Source: Emticicia sp051209875 (GTDB lineage: Bacteria; Bacteroidota; Bacteroidia; Cytophagales; Spirosomataceae). From it: a DNA stretch of 64,000 nucleotides. This document shows positions 24,920-33,824 of the stretch, piece after piece. The stretch spans positions 1 through 64,000 of the forward strand of contig NZ_JBNTQY010000004.1 of assembly GCF_051209875.1 (NCBI RefSeq), given 5' to 3'. Below the pieces are notes generated by a model. It saw only the letters and a list, made by a program, of their open reading frames with translations, had not been told where the DNA came from and made no database searches. The position numbers were made by a program, and so were the translations under genes. Each line of letters begins with the position of its first letter. Position 1 is the first letter of the stretch.

Positions 24920-26411
24920 CAAAATACTAGATATTCAAGAAATCATAGATGCAGAATTTCGACTAAATGAAATTGTTTCTATCAAAAATTTAGATTCAAT
25001 TAATGAAGCAATTGGGTCTAATTATCTGATAATCAATCAAAATGAAATTAAGAATCCGATTCATTGGAGCAATGAAGAACCCCCGTATTTGTTAGCCAAT
25101 CCTATTGATTTAAATAAAAATAACCTTTTAGCAATCATATATTTTAGGCTTAATAATTACGAAAAAGCGTATGAGTTTGCTGAAAATAATGCTATTTTAT
25201 TGACCGATATAGATACATTTAATTGCATCAAACATGGTATTGCCCTAAATGTAGATATTGATATTTCTCCGATCGAATCTTTTCAAAAATTTAATATTTA
25301 CCGACATTGGCATAATCTTGCTATCAAGTCGTATTATGGTGAAACCATCAATTTTGTCAATGTTTATCAAATTAAAAATTTCTACGAAAAGGCCATTGAT
25401 TTAGCACCAAACGACGAATATTGTGCTTTTTCTGCTAAACACTTTGCCTCTCTTTTATTGGATGTTGATGAACTTGAAAATGCTGCAACTCTTCTTGAAA
25501 ATAGTATCAATAAGGCCATTTCGGATGATGCCAAATATGAATTAAAGAATATTCAATATGGTGTTTGGCTTAAACAATTGGGAATTCCTTATGATACAAA
25601 TTTACTCGAAAAGATAAAAACTACGCTTTGGGAAGTACTTCAATACTATGAAAAACAGCAAAATCAAGTACAGATTGCCTTAATTTTAATTGATGCCGCT
25701 CAAATTGCTAATATTTCTGAAAGCTTTACCGAATCGTTGGGCTATATTAATCGTGCAGTTGAAATTTTACGGAAAGAAGATATTCCAGAACTTTTAGCAA
25801 ATGCTCAATATCGTAAAGGGGTATTGTTTTATACTTGGGCTCAAAATGGTAGCATTCAATTTTACAAACCTGCAATGGAAGCTTATCAAGAAGCACTTAA
25901 AGTATTTTCGTATGACAATGCACCCGATGTTTTTGCCGAAATACAGCATCATTTAGGGGTAATTTACTCCGAAATTCCGGACGAAATCAAGAAAAAAGGC
26001 CTTTGGGCCGCTGTTTCTGTAAGTTCGTTTAATCAGGCATTAAATCATTTTACAAGAGAAACGCATCCATTTGAGTATGCCATGATTTGCAATAGCTATG
26101 CCAATGCCCTTACCAAATATCCTCCGTCGGTTAAGGGGGATAATTATGCAAAAGCTTTAGGCTTTTATCGTCAAGCACTCGAAATCCGTTCGGCAGAAGA
26201 ATTTCCTTATGAAAGAGCATTAACGATGTTGAATTTTTTGGAAGCGTGTTGGTATGTCAATCATGAAAATGAATTACAGGAACAAACACTTTTTGATGAA
26301 ATGACAGCAAAAGCCAAAGAAGTTCACCAACTTACTACTGATGTAAATCTGCTTGCTGATGCACAAAGACATTTAAACAAAATTCAAGAATTAAGCAAGA
26401 TGATGGTATAA
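24888..26411 (+). CDS. TPR-repeat protein of the hydrogenase operon
   Basis: 507 residues from the ATG at 24888 (TTG at 24885 and ATG at 24894 are alternatives). The gene overlaps the previous stop by 32 bases, which implies coupled translation. From about residue 60 onward it is helical with TPR-like repeats, for example FYEKAIDLAPNDEYCAFSAKHFASLL, then SLGYINRAVEILRKEDIPELLANAQYRKG, and KALGFYRQALEIRSAEEFPYERALTML. There is no export signal. Proteins with TPR repeats accompany high-affinity hydrogenases in other phyla, so a scaffold or assembly role is plausible but unproven. Confidence 0.78.
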   Translation: MKMLTIFATTDKILDIQEIIDAEFRLNEIVSIKNLDSINEAIGSNYLIINQNEIKNPIHWSNEEPPYLLANPIDLNKNNLLAIIYFRLNNYEKAYEFAENNAILLTDIDTFNCIKHGIALNVDIDISPIESFQKFNIYRHWHNLAIKSYYGETINFVNVYQIKNFYEKAIDLAPNDEYCAFSAKHFASLLLDVDELENAATLLENSINKAISDDAKYELKNIQYGVWLKQLGIPYDTNLLEKIKTTLWEVLQYYEKQQNQVQIALILIDAAQIANISESFTESLGYINRAVEILRKEDIPELLANAQYRKGVLFYTWAQNGSIQFYKPAMEAYQEALKVFSYDNAPDVFAEIQHHLGVIYSEIPDEIKKKGLWAAVSVSSFNQALNHFTRETHPFEYAMICNSYANALTKYPPSVKGDNYAKALGFYRQALEIRSAEEFPYERALTMLNFLEACWYVNHENELQEQTLFDEMTAKAKEVHQLTTDVNLLADAQRHLNKIQELSKMMV

Positions 26412-26444
26412 AAAAATGCCTATTTTAAGCTGTTTTTTCGATAT

Positions 26445-26482
26445 AATTCATGTTTTAGAAAACATTTTCTAAAACATGAATT
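26445..26482. promoter_or_regulatory. Operator candidate of the hydrogenase regulon, copy 4
   Basis: Perfect 18-base arms (26445-26462 and 26465-26482) around the dinucleotide CA. The core is TTAGAAAACATTTTCTAA, as in the sites at 19501, 20793 and 20808. It ends 27 bases before the -7 box of hypA, the same promoter region covered at the structural operon. It could also act as a terminator for the TPR gene, but it lacks a T-run. Confidence 0.72.
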
Positions 26483-26509
26483 CTTCTGTTTTTTACTCAA
26501 ATAAACAAA

Positions 26510-26517
26510 TATCTTTG
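26510..26517 (+). promoter_or_regulatory. -7 box of the hyp operon
   Basis: TATCTTTG fits TAnnTTTG exactly and lies 20 bases before the ATG of hypA. The palindrome ending at 26482 reaches its -33 region. Confidence 0.55.
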
Positions 26518-26537
26518 AGAAAGATAAGACTTATATC

Positions 26538-26885
26538 ATGCACGAAATATCGTTAGTCAGAAATATATTTAGAACGCTTGAAGAAGAATTCCCGAATGAT
26601 ATTGACAATATTCGTGGAATATTTTTGAAAGCAGGTTTGCTTTCAAATGTTCAGCCGATTTTAATGCAAAATGCGTTTCAGGCGGTGTTAGAAGACCAAC
26701 CTCAATATAAAAAAACAAGCTTACATGTAGAAGTATTACCGATTTTGATTTACTGTGATGATTGTGATAAAACGACCGAAGTTCAACAATACAGATTTGT
26801 ATGCACGTGCGGAAAACCAAGTCGAAATGTTGTGCAAGGCGAAGAACTTTTGATTAGTAGAGTGGAGTTTGAAGAAAATTCTTAA
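26538..26885 (+). CDS. hypA: Hydrogenase nickel chaperone HypA
   Basis: 115 residues, the normal length. The N-terminal MHEISLV gives the nickel-binding His2 and Glu3. The zinc site has C73 and C76 (CDDC) as usual, but the second pair is C89-T-C91, a CxC where HypA proteins have CxxC. The reading (tgc acg tgc) is plain in the DNA. HypA passes nickel to the large subunit together with HypB. The gene starts a second transcription unit behind an operator-like palindrome and is separated from hypB by an inverted repeat. Confidence 0.92.
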   Translation: MHEISLVRNIFRTLEEEFPNDIDNIRGIFLKAGLLSNVQPILMQNAFQAVLEDQPQYKKTSLHVEVLPILIYCDDCDKTTEVQQYRFVCTCGKPSRNVVQGEELLISRVEFEENS

Positions 26886-26887
26886 AG

Positions 26888-26949
26888 ATGTAAAATACTA
26901 AATTTTGAATGTAAAATGTAGTGAGTATTCAAAATTTAGTGTTTTACAT
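26888..26949. repeat. Long imperfect inverted repeat between hypA and hypB
   Basis: Arms 26888-26910 and 26927-26949 match at 22 of 23 positions around a 16-base loop rich in GTAAAATGTA. It has no T-run typical of a terminator. Related words (AAAATTTAAAATGTAAAA) recur in inverse orientation in the hypD-hypE gap near 31407-31424, so it may belong to a small dispersed intergenic element. Confidence 0.6.
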
Positions 26950-26996
26950 TTTAAATTATAAACAATATAAATTTCTCCAATAGGGGTAGGGGACTT

Positions 26997-27695
26997 ATGA
27001 AACCAAAATCAAATCAGGCAGCAGTTGGCTCAATACAATGTGATAATACGACGCTTAACTTGCTGAAAGTCAATGACTTTGTAGCAAAAGCCATCAGAGA
27101 CAGATTGCCAAATATATTGGTAATTAATGTATGCTCTTCGCCAGGAAGTGGAAAAACAACTTTGATGCAAGAAACAGGTAAACGACTCAAAGGCAAATTA
27201 AATATGGCCGTTTTGGTGGGTGACCCTGAAACAGAACGTGATGCAATCAGAATGCGAGAGGTAGGCATTAATGCCCTCCAAATCGTGACGGGTGGTATGT
27301 GTCATATTGAAGCTCAAATGATTTATCAAGCACTCGACCATATTGATTTGACAGGCGTAGATTTATTATTTATCGAAAATGTCGGCAATTTGGTTTGTCC
27401 CGCCGCTTTTGATTTGGGCGAAGATTATAGAGTAACGGTTTTAGCATCAACAGAAGGTGATGATAAACCAAAAAAATATCCAAGAATGTTTCTAACGAGC
27501 GAATTGATGATCGTCTCAAAAGCAGATTTATTGCCTTATGTGCCTTTTTCAGTTGAAGCTGTAACAAAAGATGCACGTGACGTAAATCCAGACATTCAGG
27601 TTTTGACAATTTCGAGCCTAAAAGGTGATGGAATGGACGAATGGTGTGAATGGCTAATAAGTAAAGTAGAAGAAAAAAAAGGTGTACTTGCATGA
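26997..27695 (+). CDS. hypB: Hydrogenase nickel-insertion GTPase HypB
   Basis: 232 residues. The P-loop CSSPGSGKTT (residues 46-55), VLVGDPETERDA, the switch/metal site TGGMCHIEA (C102, H103) together with C134 in NVGNLVCPAAFDLGE, and VSKADLLPY (guanine specificity) identify HypB. The His-rich nickel-storage stretch and the N-terminal CxxCGC motif of some HypB proteins are both absent. GTP hydrolysis drives nickel transfer from HypA to the hydrogenase large subunit. The gene ends one base before the preferred start of hypF. Confidence 0.95.
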   Translation: MKPKSNQAAVGSIQCDNTTLNLLKVNDFVAKAIRDRLPNILVINVCSSPGSGKTTLMQETGKRLKGKLNMAVLVGDPETERDAIRMREVGINALQIVTGGMCHIEAQMIYQALDHIDLTGVDLLFIENVGNLVCPAAFDLGEDYRVTVLASTEGDDKPKKYPRMFLTSELMIVSKADLLPYVPFSVEAVTKDARDVNPDIQVLTISSLKGDGMDEWCEWLISKVEEKKGVLA

Positions 27696-27696
27696 A

Positions 27697-29970
27697 ATGG
27701 AGGTATTTGAAATTGAAATAAAGGGTCAAGTACAAGGCGTTGGTTTCCGACCTTTTGTTTATCGTTTGGCTACTGAAATGGGTTTGGTGGGTTACGTGAA
27801 TAATACCAATGAAGGCGTTTTGATTGAAATATCTGTTGAAAACGAATTTCAATTGGATACTTTTTGCAAAAGACTAAAGAATGAAGTACCAAAATTGGCG
27901 AAGATTACCTGTTTTTTATTTAGAAAAACTAATGAAAATGCACAGGTTTTGGAAGGATTTCGTATTATAAAAAGTAAAGTTGGTGAAAAAAACAATGTTT
28001 TATTAAGTCCAGATTTTGGGATTTGTGCTGAATGTAGCAACGAAATCAATGATTCAAAAAATAGACGTTTTCAATACGCATTTACAACTTGCACTTATTG
28101 TGGCCCACGTTTTTCAATTATTAAAAAATTGCCTTATGACCGTGAATTTACGAGTATGGAGGCATTTGAAATGTGTTCCTGTTGCAGGCAAGAATACGAA
28201 TCAGTCAGTGATAGACGCTATTTTTCACAAACAAATTCTTGTGAAAAATGTGGCGTAAAACTGAGACTTTTTGATAACAAAAAACAACTTGTTTCAGATG
28301 AACAATCAGTAATTATTGACTTGCTAGTTGAGTTTTTAAAAGATGGGAAAATAGTTGCATTAAAAGGAATTGGAGGCTATTTATTGATTTGTGATGCAAG
28401 TAATGAGCTAACTATCAGTGAATTAAGAAAAAGAAAGCATCGTCCAAGTAAGCCTTTTGCGGTTATGTTTCCAGGTTTGGAATCTTTGAAAAAAGTAGTT
28501 GATTTGAGGGATTCAGAACAAGAAATATTGATTAACGAAGTGGCCTCGATTGTTTTGCTTGAAGCCAATTTACCAAATTTAACAACAGCAGGATTGATAG
28601 GAGTAATGTTACCTTATACGCCATTATTCGAGCTTATTTGTCAGAAATTTAGTAAACCTTTGATAGCTACCAGCGGAAATTTGAGTCATTCACCAATCAT
28701 TTATGACGACCAAAAAGCAATGGATGTGTTGTCTGAAATTGCAGATTTAATCTTGATAAATAATAGAGAAATTGTTGTTCCCCAAGATGATAGTGTGGTG
28801 AGATTTACCCAAAACTTTAATCAAAAAATAGTTTTACGTCGTTCGAGAGGGCTTGCACCCACTTTCATTTTGCCAACTTTTGTTTCTCAAAATAATATTT
28901 TGGCAATGGGAGCAATGCTTAAAAGTACATTTACGCTTACGCATGAAAATAACATTTATATCAGTCAATATTTGGGCGATTTAAGCGATTTTGATACGCA
29001 AGAAAGTTTCCAACACACCTTAAAACATATTACGGAAGTTCTTGATTTTAAAGCAAATACGGTATTAATTGATAAACATTCCGCTTATCCTTCATCAGAA
29101 ATGGGTCGAATATTTGCCGAAGAAAAAAGCCTAAATTTAGTAGAAATTCAACACCATAAAGCACATTTTGCTGCAGTTCTAGCAGAAAATGATTTATTGA
29201 AAAGTACAGAGCCAATCTTGGGAATCATTTGGGATGGCACAGGTTTGGGAGAAGATGGGCATATTTGGGGCGGCGAGTTTTTTAAGTTCCAAAATAATGC
29301 CAATGAACATTTTGAACGAGTAAATCATGTCGATTATTTCCCAAATTTGTTGGGTGATAAAATGGCTCGTGAACCTCGATTATCAGCATTGTCAATTTGT
29401 GCAAATATTCCAGAAGCATACGATTTTATAAAAGCAAAATTTACAGATTTAGAGTGGAATCTTTATCAAAAGCAATTAAAACAAGCTAATCTTTTACAAA
29501 CATCATCGGTTGGAAGACTTTTTGATGCTGTGGCTTCCTTGCTAAGAATCATTGATAAAGTGAGTTATGAAGGTGAATCTGCCATGTATTTGGAAGCGAA
29601 AGCAAGAGCATATTTTAAACAAAAATCAGAAATAAAGGAAAGTTATTTTACCGAAAAATATCATAATTCAAAAGAGATAATAAGAGGAGTAATTGCTGAT
29701 TTAATCAAAGAAATAAACATCGAAGAAATAGCATATAAGGTACATTATTCGATGATTTGTTTGATAAAAAACATTGCTAATGATTTGAATATTAATAAAA
29801 TAGCATTTTCGGGTGGTGTTTGGCAAAATGCTCTTTTGGTTGATTTAGCTCAACAAAACTTAACAGATTTTGAGCTATTTTTTCATCAACAACTTTCGCC
29901 AAATGACGAATGTATTTCATTTGGGCAAGTGGTAGTTTACGAGTTAATGAACAGAAAACTTAATAATTAA
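27697..29970 (+). CDS. hypF: Carbamoyltransferase HypF
   Basis: 757 residues from the ATG at 27697, one base after the hypB stop; a GTG at 27682 would overlap hypB. Domains in order: acylphosphatase (EIKGQVQGVGFRPFVYRLA, about 1-90), two zinc fingers (CAECSNE, CTYCGPRF, CSCCRQEY, CEKCG, about 105-190), a YrdC-like domain (SKPFAVMFPGL, ATSGNLSHSP) and a Kae1-like domain (QHHKAHFAAVLAE, WDGTGLGEDGHIWGGE). It transfers the carbamoyl group from carbamoyl phosphate to the C-terminal Cys of HypE, the first step in making the cyanide ligands. Confidence 0.95.
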   Translation: MEVFEIEIKGQVQGVGFRPFVYRLATEMGLVGYVNNTNEGVLIEISVENEFQLDTFCKRLKNEVPKLAKITCFLFRKTNENAQVLEGFRIIKSKVGEKNNVLLSPDFGICAECSNEINDSKNRRFQYAFTTCTYCGPRFSIIKKLPYDREFTSMEAFEMCSCCRQEYESVSDRRYFSQTNSCEKCGVKLRLFDNKKQLVSDEQSVIIDLLVEFLKDGKIVALKGIGGYLLICDASNELTISELRKRKHRPSKPFAVMFPGLESLKKVVDLRDSEQEILINEVASIVLLEANLPNLTTAGLIGVMLPYTPLFELICQKFSKPLIATSGNLSHSPIIYDDQKAMDVLSEIADLILINNREIVVPQDDSVVRFTQNFNQKIVLRRSRGLAPTFILPTFVSQNNILAMGAMLKSTFTLTHENNIYISQYLGDLSDFDTQESFQHTLKHITEVLDFKANTVLIDKHSAYPSSEMGRIFAEEKSLNLVEIQHHKAHFAAVLAENDLLKSTEPILGIIWDGTGLGEDGHIWGGEFFKFQNNANEHFERVNHVDYFPNLLGDKMAREPRLSALSICANIPEAYDFIKAKFTDLEWNLYQKQLKQANLLQTSSVGRLFDAVASLLRIIDKVSYEGESAMYLEAKARAYFKQKSEIKESYFTEKYHNSKEIIRGVIADLIKEINIEEIAYKVHYSMICLIKNIANDLNINKIAFSGGVWQNALLVDLAQQNLTDFELFFHQQLSPNDECISFGQVVVYELMNRKLNN

Positions 29971-29974
29971 AAAT

Positions 29975-30262
29975 ATGTGTCTTGCAATTCCAGGTAAAAT
30001 AAAATCTATTGAATACCAATACGGAGGTTTAGTAAGAATGGCCAAAATACTTTTTGGTGGAATCACCAAAGAAGCCAGCCTAGAAATGGTACCTGATGCT
30101 AAGGAAGGTGATTATGTACTGGTGCATGTGGGGGTTGCTATTAGCATTGTTGATGAAGAAGAAGCACAAAAGACATTTAGTTACCTTGCAGAAATTGGCG
30201 AACTCGATGACCTCGTTGAGCATTCGCAGATTGAAAGAGAGGGTGGCAATTGTGAAATTTAA
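29975..30262 (+). CDS. hypC: Hydrogenase assembly chaperone HypC
   Basis: 95 residues beginning MCLAIPGKI, where Cys2 is the residue that holds the iron complex in the HypC-HypD assembly. DYVLVHVGVAISIVDEEEA is the family core. HypC carries the Fe(CN)2CO unit to the large subunit precursor. Four bases separate it from hypF and seventeen from hypD. Confidence 0.95.
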   Translation: MCLAIPGKIKSIEYQYGGLVRMAKILFGGITKEASLEMVPDAKEGDYVLVHVGVAISIVDEEEAQKTFSYLAEIGELDDLVEHSQIEREGGNCEI

Positions 30263-30279
30263 AAGCCCAAAATTAAGAG

Positions 30280-31383
30280 ATGAAATACCTATCCGAATTC
30301 CGTGACCCAGAAATAGTTGAGCAATATATCAACGAATTACATAAAATAACTACTCGTTCGTGGACGATTATGGAGGTTTGTGGTGGTCAAACGCATAGTT
30401 TAGTCAAAAACGGTATTCTGAATATTCTACCTAAAGAAATCAGAATGGTTCATGGTCCAGGATGCCCTGTTTGTGTAACACCGCTAAATCTGATTGATAA
30501 AGCCCTGCATTTAGCCGAAGAAAAAGGCGTGATTCTTTGTTCTTATGGCGACATGATTCGGGTACCTGGCTCAAAAAGGAGTTTGCTCGAAGCCAAAGCC
30601 AGTGGTGCAGATATACGCATTATGTATTCACCTTTAGAAGCCGTCAAAATTGCCCAAGAAAATCCTAATCGTGAAGTGGTTTTCTTTGCAGTTGGCTTTG
30701 AAACTACGGCACCTGCTAATGCACTTTCGGTTATACATGCCCAGCGTTTGGGACTTAAAAACTATTCAATTTTAGCCTCTCATGTTTTGGTTCCTCCTGC
30801 CATGGAGGCTGTAATTAATGATAAAGAAGCAAAAATTGAAGCATTTTTGGCAGCAGGACACGTTTGCACGATTATGGGCATGACTGAATATGAGCCAATT
30901 GTGGCAAAATACAAAATCCCGATGGTGGTTACTGGTTTTGAACCTGTTGATTTGCTGCAAGGTATATTAATGACCGTTCGTCAACTTGAAAATGGTGAAG
31001 CTAAGCTTGAAAATCAATATAGTAGAGTAGTGAAATATGAAGGAAACCCTGCAGCTCAAAAGATAATTGCGGACGTTTTTAAAACCGAAGATCGAGAATG
31101 GCGTGGCATTGGGACGATTCCGATGAGTGGATGGGAAGTACGATATGAGTTAGCTGAATTTGACGCCAATAAAAAGTTTTCAGTCAATATTCCAAAAGTT
31201 CCAGAATGCGTAGATTGTATTGCTGGGCAAGTACTGAAAGGTATTAAAAAACCTTTTGAATGTAGCCAATTTGGTAAAGCTTGTACACCTCTCAATCCAT
31301 TAGGAGCTCCAATGGTTTCTTCGGAAGGGGCTTGTGCTGCTTATTATCATTATTCGGAGGCAACTGAAGAAGTAATGGCTTGA
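30280..31383 (+). CDS. hypD: Hydrogenase iron-ligand assembly protein HypD
   Basis: 367 residues. The conserved cysteine segments are MEVCGGQTHSLVKNG, HGPGCPVCVTP and the C-terminal Fe4S4 ligands in VPECVDCIAGQVLKGIKKPFECSQFGKACTP. Also typical is FFAVGFETTAPANALS. HypD is the scaffold on which Fe receives CN and CO with HypC. The gene keeps the order hypF-C-D-E with only small spacers until an AT-rich gap before hypE. Confidence 0.95.
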   Translation: MKYLSEFRDPEIVEQYINELHKITTRSWTIMEVCGGQTHSLVKNGILNILPKEIRMVHGPGCPVCVTPLNLIDKALHLAEEKGVILCSYGDMIRVPGSKRSLLEAKASGADIRIMYSPLEAVKIAQENPNREVVFFAVGFETTAPANALSVIHAQRLGLKNYSILASHVLVPPAMEAVINDKEAKIEAFLAAGHVCTIMGMTEYEPIVAKYKIPMVVTGFEPVDLLQGILMTVRQLENGEAKLENQYSRVVKYEGNPAAQKIIADVFKTEDREWRGIGTIPMSGWEVRYELAEFDANKKFSVNIPKVPECVDCIAGQVLKGIKKPFECSQFGKACTPLNPLGAPMVSSEGACAAYYHYSEATEEVMA

Positions 31384-31483
31384 TGAAAATGTAGCATTTA
31401 GAATGCAAAATTTAAAATGTAAAAATGAGAGGTTTCACTTCTCCGAAGTTCATTTTACTTTATAAGTACTAAAATAGATTTAG

Positions 31484-32536
31484 ATGAATACATCAATATT
31501 AAGTCTTTCTTGCCCGATGCCGCAACTTGACTTTGAAGTCATTACGCTGGGACATGGAAGTGGTGGGATTTTAACCAATAAATTACTTGAATCGGGCGTT
31601 TTTGATTTGCTAAAAAATCCAATATTAGACGAGCATCACGACGGAGCAATCTTTGAATTGGCAGGAAAACTGGCTTTTTCGACCGATAGTTATGTTATTT
31701 CACCAGTTTTTTTTCCAGGTGGAAACATCGGCGAATTGGCTGTAAATGGTACTGTCAATGATATTGCGATGTGTGGGGCTATTCCAAAATACCTATCGTT
31801 AAGTTTTATTTTGGAAGAAGGTTTGACAATGAAAGAGTTTTGGGAAATCTTGCTTTCTATCAAAATGGCGGCCGAAAACGCTGGCGTTCATATTGTCACT
31901 GGAGATACAAAAGTGGTGGAAAGAGGCAAAGGTGATAAGATATTTATAAATACTTCGGGCATTGGACAAGTACATCCGAAGGCAAATATTTCTATTCATA
32001 ACATTAAAATTGGCGATAAAATTATTGTGAGCGGCAATGTTGCTACGCATGGGATTGCTATTATGTCGGTGCGTGAAGGGCTTGATTTTGAAACAACCAT
32101 CGAAAGTGATACAACCAATCTCAATCATACAGTGAAGGCATTGATCGATGAATTTGGCAATGATATTCATCTTTTTAGGGATCCAACTCGTGGCGGTGTA
32201 GCAACAGTTTTGAACGAAATTGCACGTGATGTTAAACTAGGTATCAATATTCATCAAAAAGATATTCCAGTGGTTGAAGAAGTGTATAGTGCTTGTGAAC
32301 TTTTAGGTTTAGACCCTCTTTATGTTGCTAATGAAGGCGTTTTTATGGCCCTTGTTTCAGGAGAAATGGCAGATGATTTCTTGAAAAAATTGCAGACTTT
32401 TGACAATGGTAAAAATGCGGCTATCATTGGAAGTGTGGTGGCCGAACACCCTCGCCAAGTAGTTTTACAAAGTCGAATAGGGGGTAAAAGAGTAATAAAT
32501 ATGTTAGTCGGCGAACAGCTTCCACGTATTTGCTAA
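31484..32536 (+). CDS. hypE: Thiocyanate-forming carbamoyl dehydratase HypE
   Basis: 350 residues, PurM-like fold: ITLGHGSGGILTNKLLESGVF at the N-terminus, VNGTVNDIAMCGAIPKYLS, DPTRGGVATVLNEIA, and the invariant C-terminus PRIC, whose last Cys accepts the carbamoyl group from HypF and is dehydrated to thiocyanate. The N-terminal 14 residues before FEVITLGHG are slightly longer than usual. It completes the hypABFCDE set, so the locus is self-sufficient for making the active site. Confidence 0.95.
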   Translation: MNTSILSLSCPMPQLDFEVITLGHGSGGILTNKLLESGVFDLLKNPILDEHHDGAIFELAGKLAFSTDSYVISPVFFPGGNIGELAVNGTVNDIAMCGAIPKYLSLSFILEEGLTMKEFWEILLSIKMAAENAGVHIVTGDTKVVERGKGDKIFINTSGIGQVHPKANISIHNIKIGDKIIVSGNVATHGIAIMSVREGLDFETTIESDTTNLNHTVKALIDEFGNDIHLFRDPTRGGVATVLNEIARDVKLGINIHQKDIPVVEEVYSACELLGLDPLYVANEGVFMALVSGEMADDFLKKLQTFDNGKNAAIIGSVVAEHPRQVVLQSRIGGKRVINMLVGEQLPRIC

Positions 32537-32654
32537 AAACTAATGAGGAATTTGGTTTTAGAAATTAGCATTAGAGTTGCGAAATACAAACTTCTCATTC
32601 CTAAACTAAATCCAGTTCACCTAACCCCTAAAACCTAAAACCTAATTCCTATAA

Positions 32655-33815
32655 ATGAATATAAGTCTTTCAAAATCACCTGTTTCACAAGGAAGTGGAC
32701 TCATGGCATCGGTACTTGATAAGCCTTCTTTGGTGCAAGATTCTATAATTTTTAGAGGTGGCAAAAATAACCCATTACTAGCCCCGAGAGGTGTTTGGAT
32801 GGTTGGAGATAAATTATTGATTTCGGATACAGGTCAAAATAGAGTTTTTATTTGGAATACCCGTCCAACCACCGAATTTGCCGAACCAGATATTACTTTG
32901 GGGCAATTAGAACAAGAAAATACTGGCAGAAATGCTGGCACAGGTGTAAGTGCAAGCACACTCCAATATCCTTCGGGAATTTGGTCGGATGGTAAAAAAC
33001 TTATCATTGCCGATGCTTGGAATCATCGGGTTTTGATTTGGCATACCTTTCCAACATATAATGGTCAAGCGGCTGATGTAGTCATTGGTCAAGTAGGTTT
33101 TTCGCAAAATTTGCCTAATATCAAAGGAATTGGTTCAAAACCTGCTGCCAATACGCTTAATTGGCCTTACGGTGTATTTTCAGATGGCAGGCATTTGTGG
33201 ATTTGTGATACAGGCAACAGAAGGGTGCTTTTCTACGAAAATATTCCAAGCGAAAACTTTACGGACGCTGACAAGGTAATTGGCAAACCAAGTTTCAACG
33301 AAAGAGATTATGAAAATTACGAACCAATTTGGCCTTATTCAGTAAGAATAAGTAAAAACGGTCAAATGTCAGTCGCCGATACGCAGTTTTATAGAAATTT
33401 GGTTTGGAATGATTGGCAAACGGCTTTTACTCAGCCTGCTGATATTATTATTGGTCAAGCAGACTTCGATGCCAATGGTATGAATCAATTTAGTTTATTT
33501 CCGAAACAAGATTCCATGAGTTGGACTTATGACTCATGTTTTTATAAGAATGGAATTTTTGTGGCAGATACAGGTAATAGCAGAGTGCTATGGTTTGAAA
33601 ATATTCCAACTAAAAATGGTGCTTATGCCGACAATCTTTTAGGGCATTTTGATTTTAATACTGGAAGCGAAAACACACAAACAAAGTTCGGCACAGATAG
33701 CCAATTGTATTGGCCATTTTCACTTTGTGTGTGTGAAAATAAATTGGTTTTAACTGATACGGGTAATCATCGAGTAGTAATTTATACACTAAGTGGCTAT
33801 TCTAAACCTGATTAA
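32655..33815 (+). CDS. NHL-repeat propeller protein of the hydrogenase operon
   Basis: 386 residues without a signal peptide. Six NHL-type blades are visible: GVWMVGDKLLISDTGQNRVFIWN, then GIWSDGKKLIIADAWNHRVLIW, GVFSDGRHLWICDTGNRRVLFY, SVRISKNGQMSVADTQFYRNLVW, SCFYKNGIFVADTGNSRVLWF and SLCVCENKLVLTDTGNHRVVIY. Together they make a closed six-bladed beta-propeller of the whole chain. NHL proteins accompany Huc-like and related hydrogenases elsewhere, as far as I remember. A docking or scaffolding role for the mature enzyme is inference. It is 118 bases behind hypE and nine bases before the nickel permease gene. Confidence 0.85.
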   Translation: MNISLSKSPVSQGSGLMASVLDKPSLVQDSIIFRGGKNNPLLAPRGVWMVGDKLLISDTGQNRVFIWNTRPTTEFAEPDITLGQLEQENTGRNAGTGVSASTLQYPSGIWSDGKKLIIADAWNHRVLIWHTFPTYNGQAADVVIGQVGFSQNLPNIKGIGSKPAANTLNWPYGVFSDGRHLWICDTGNRRVLFYENIPSENFTDADKVIGKPSFNERDYENYEPIWPYSVRISKNGQMSVADTQFYRNLVWNDWQTAFTQPADIIIGQADFDANGMNQFSLFPKQDSMSWTYDSCFYKNGIFVADTGNSRVLWFENIPTKNGAYADNLLGHFDFNTGSENTQTKFGTDSQLYWPFSLCVCENKLVLTDTGNHRVVIYTLSGYSKPD

Positions 33816-33824
33816 TAAACAATA

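Noticed and set aside
26445..26482. Palindrome before hypA read as the terminator of the TPR gene
   Set aside because: It lacks a T-run after the stem and shares its core with palindromes that lie in promoter regions, so an operator is the better reading, though both are possible.
31799..32170. 123-codon minus-strand frame inside hypE
   Set aside because: It lies wholly within the well-conserved hypE and resembles no protein; it is antisense shadow.
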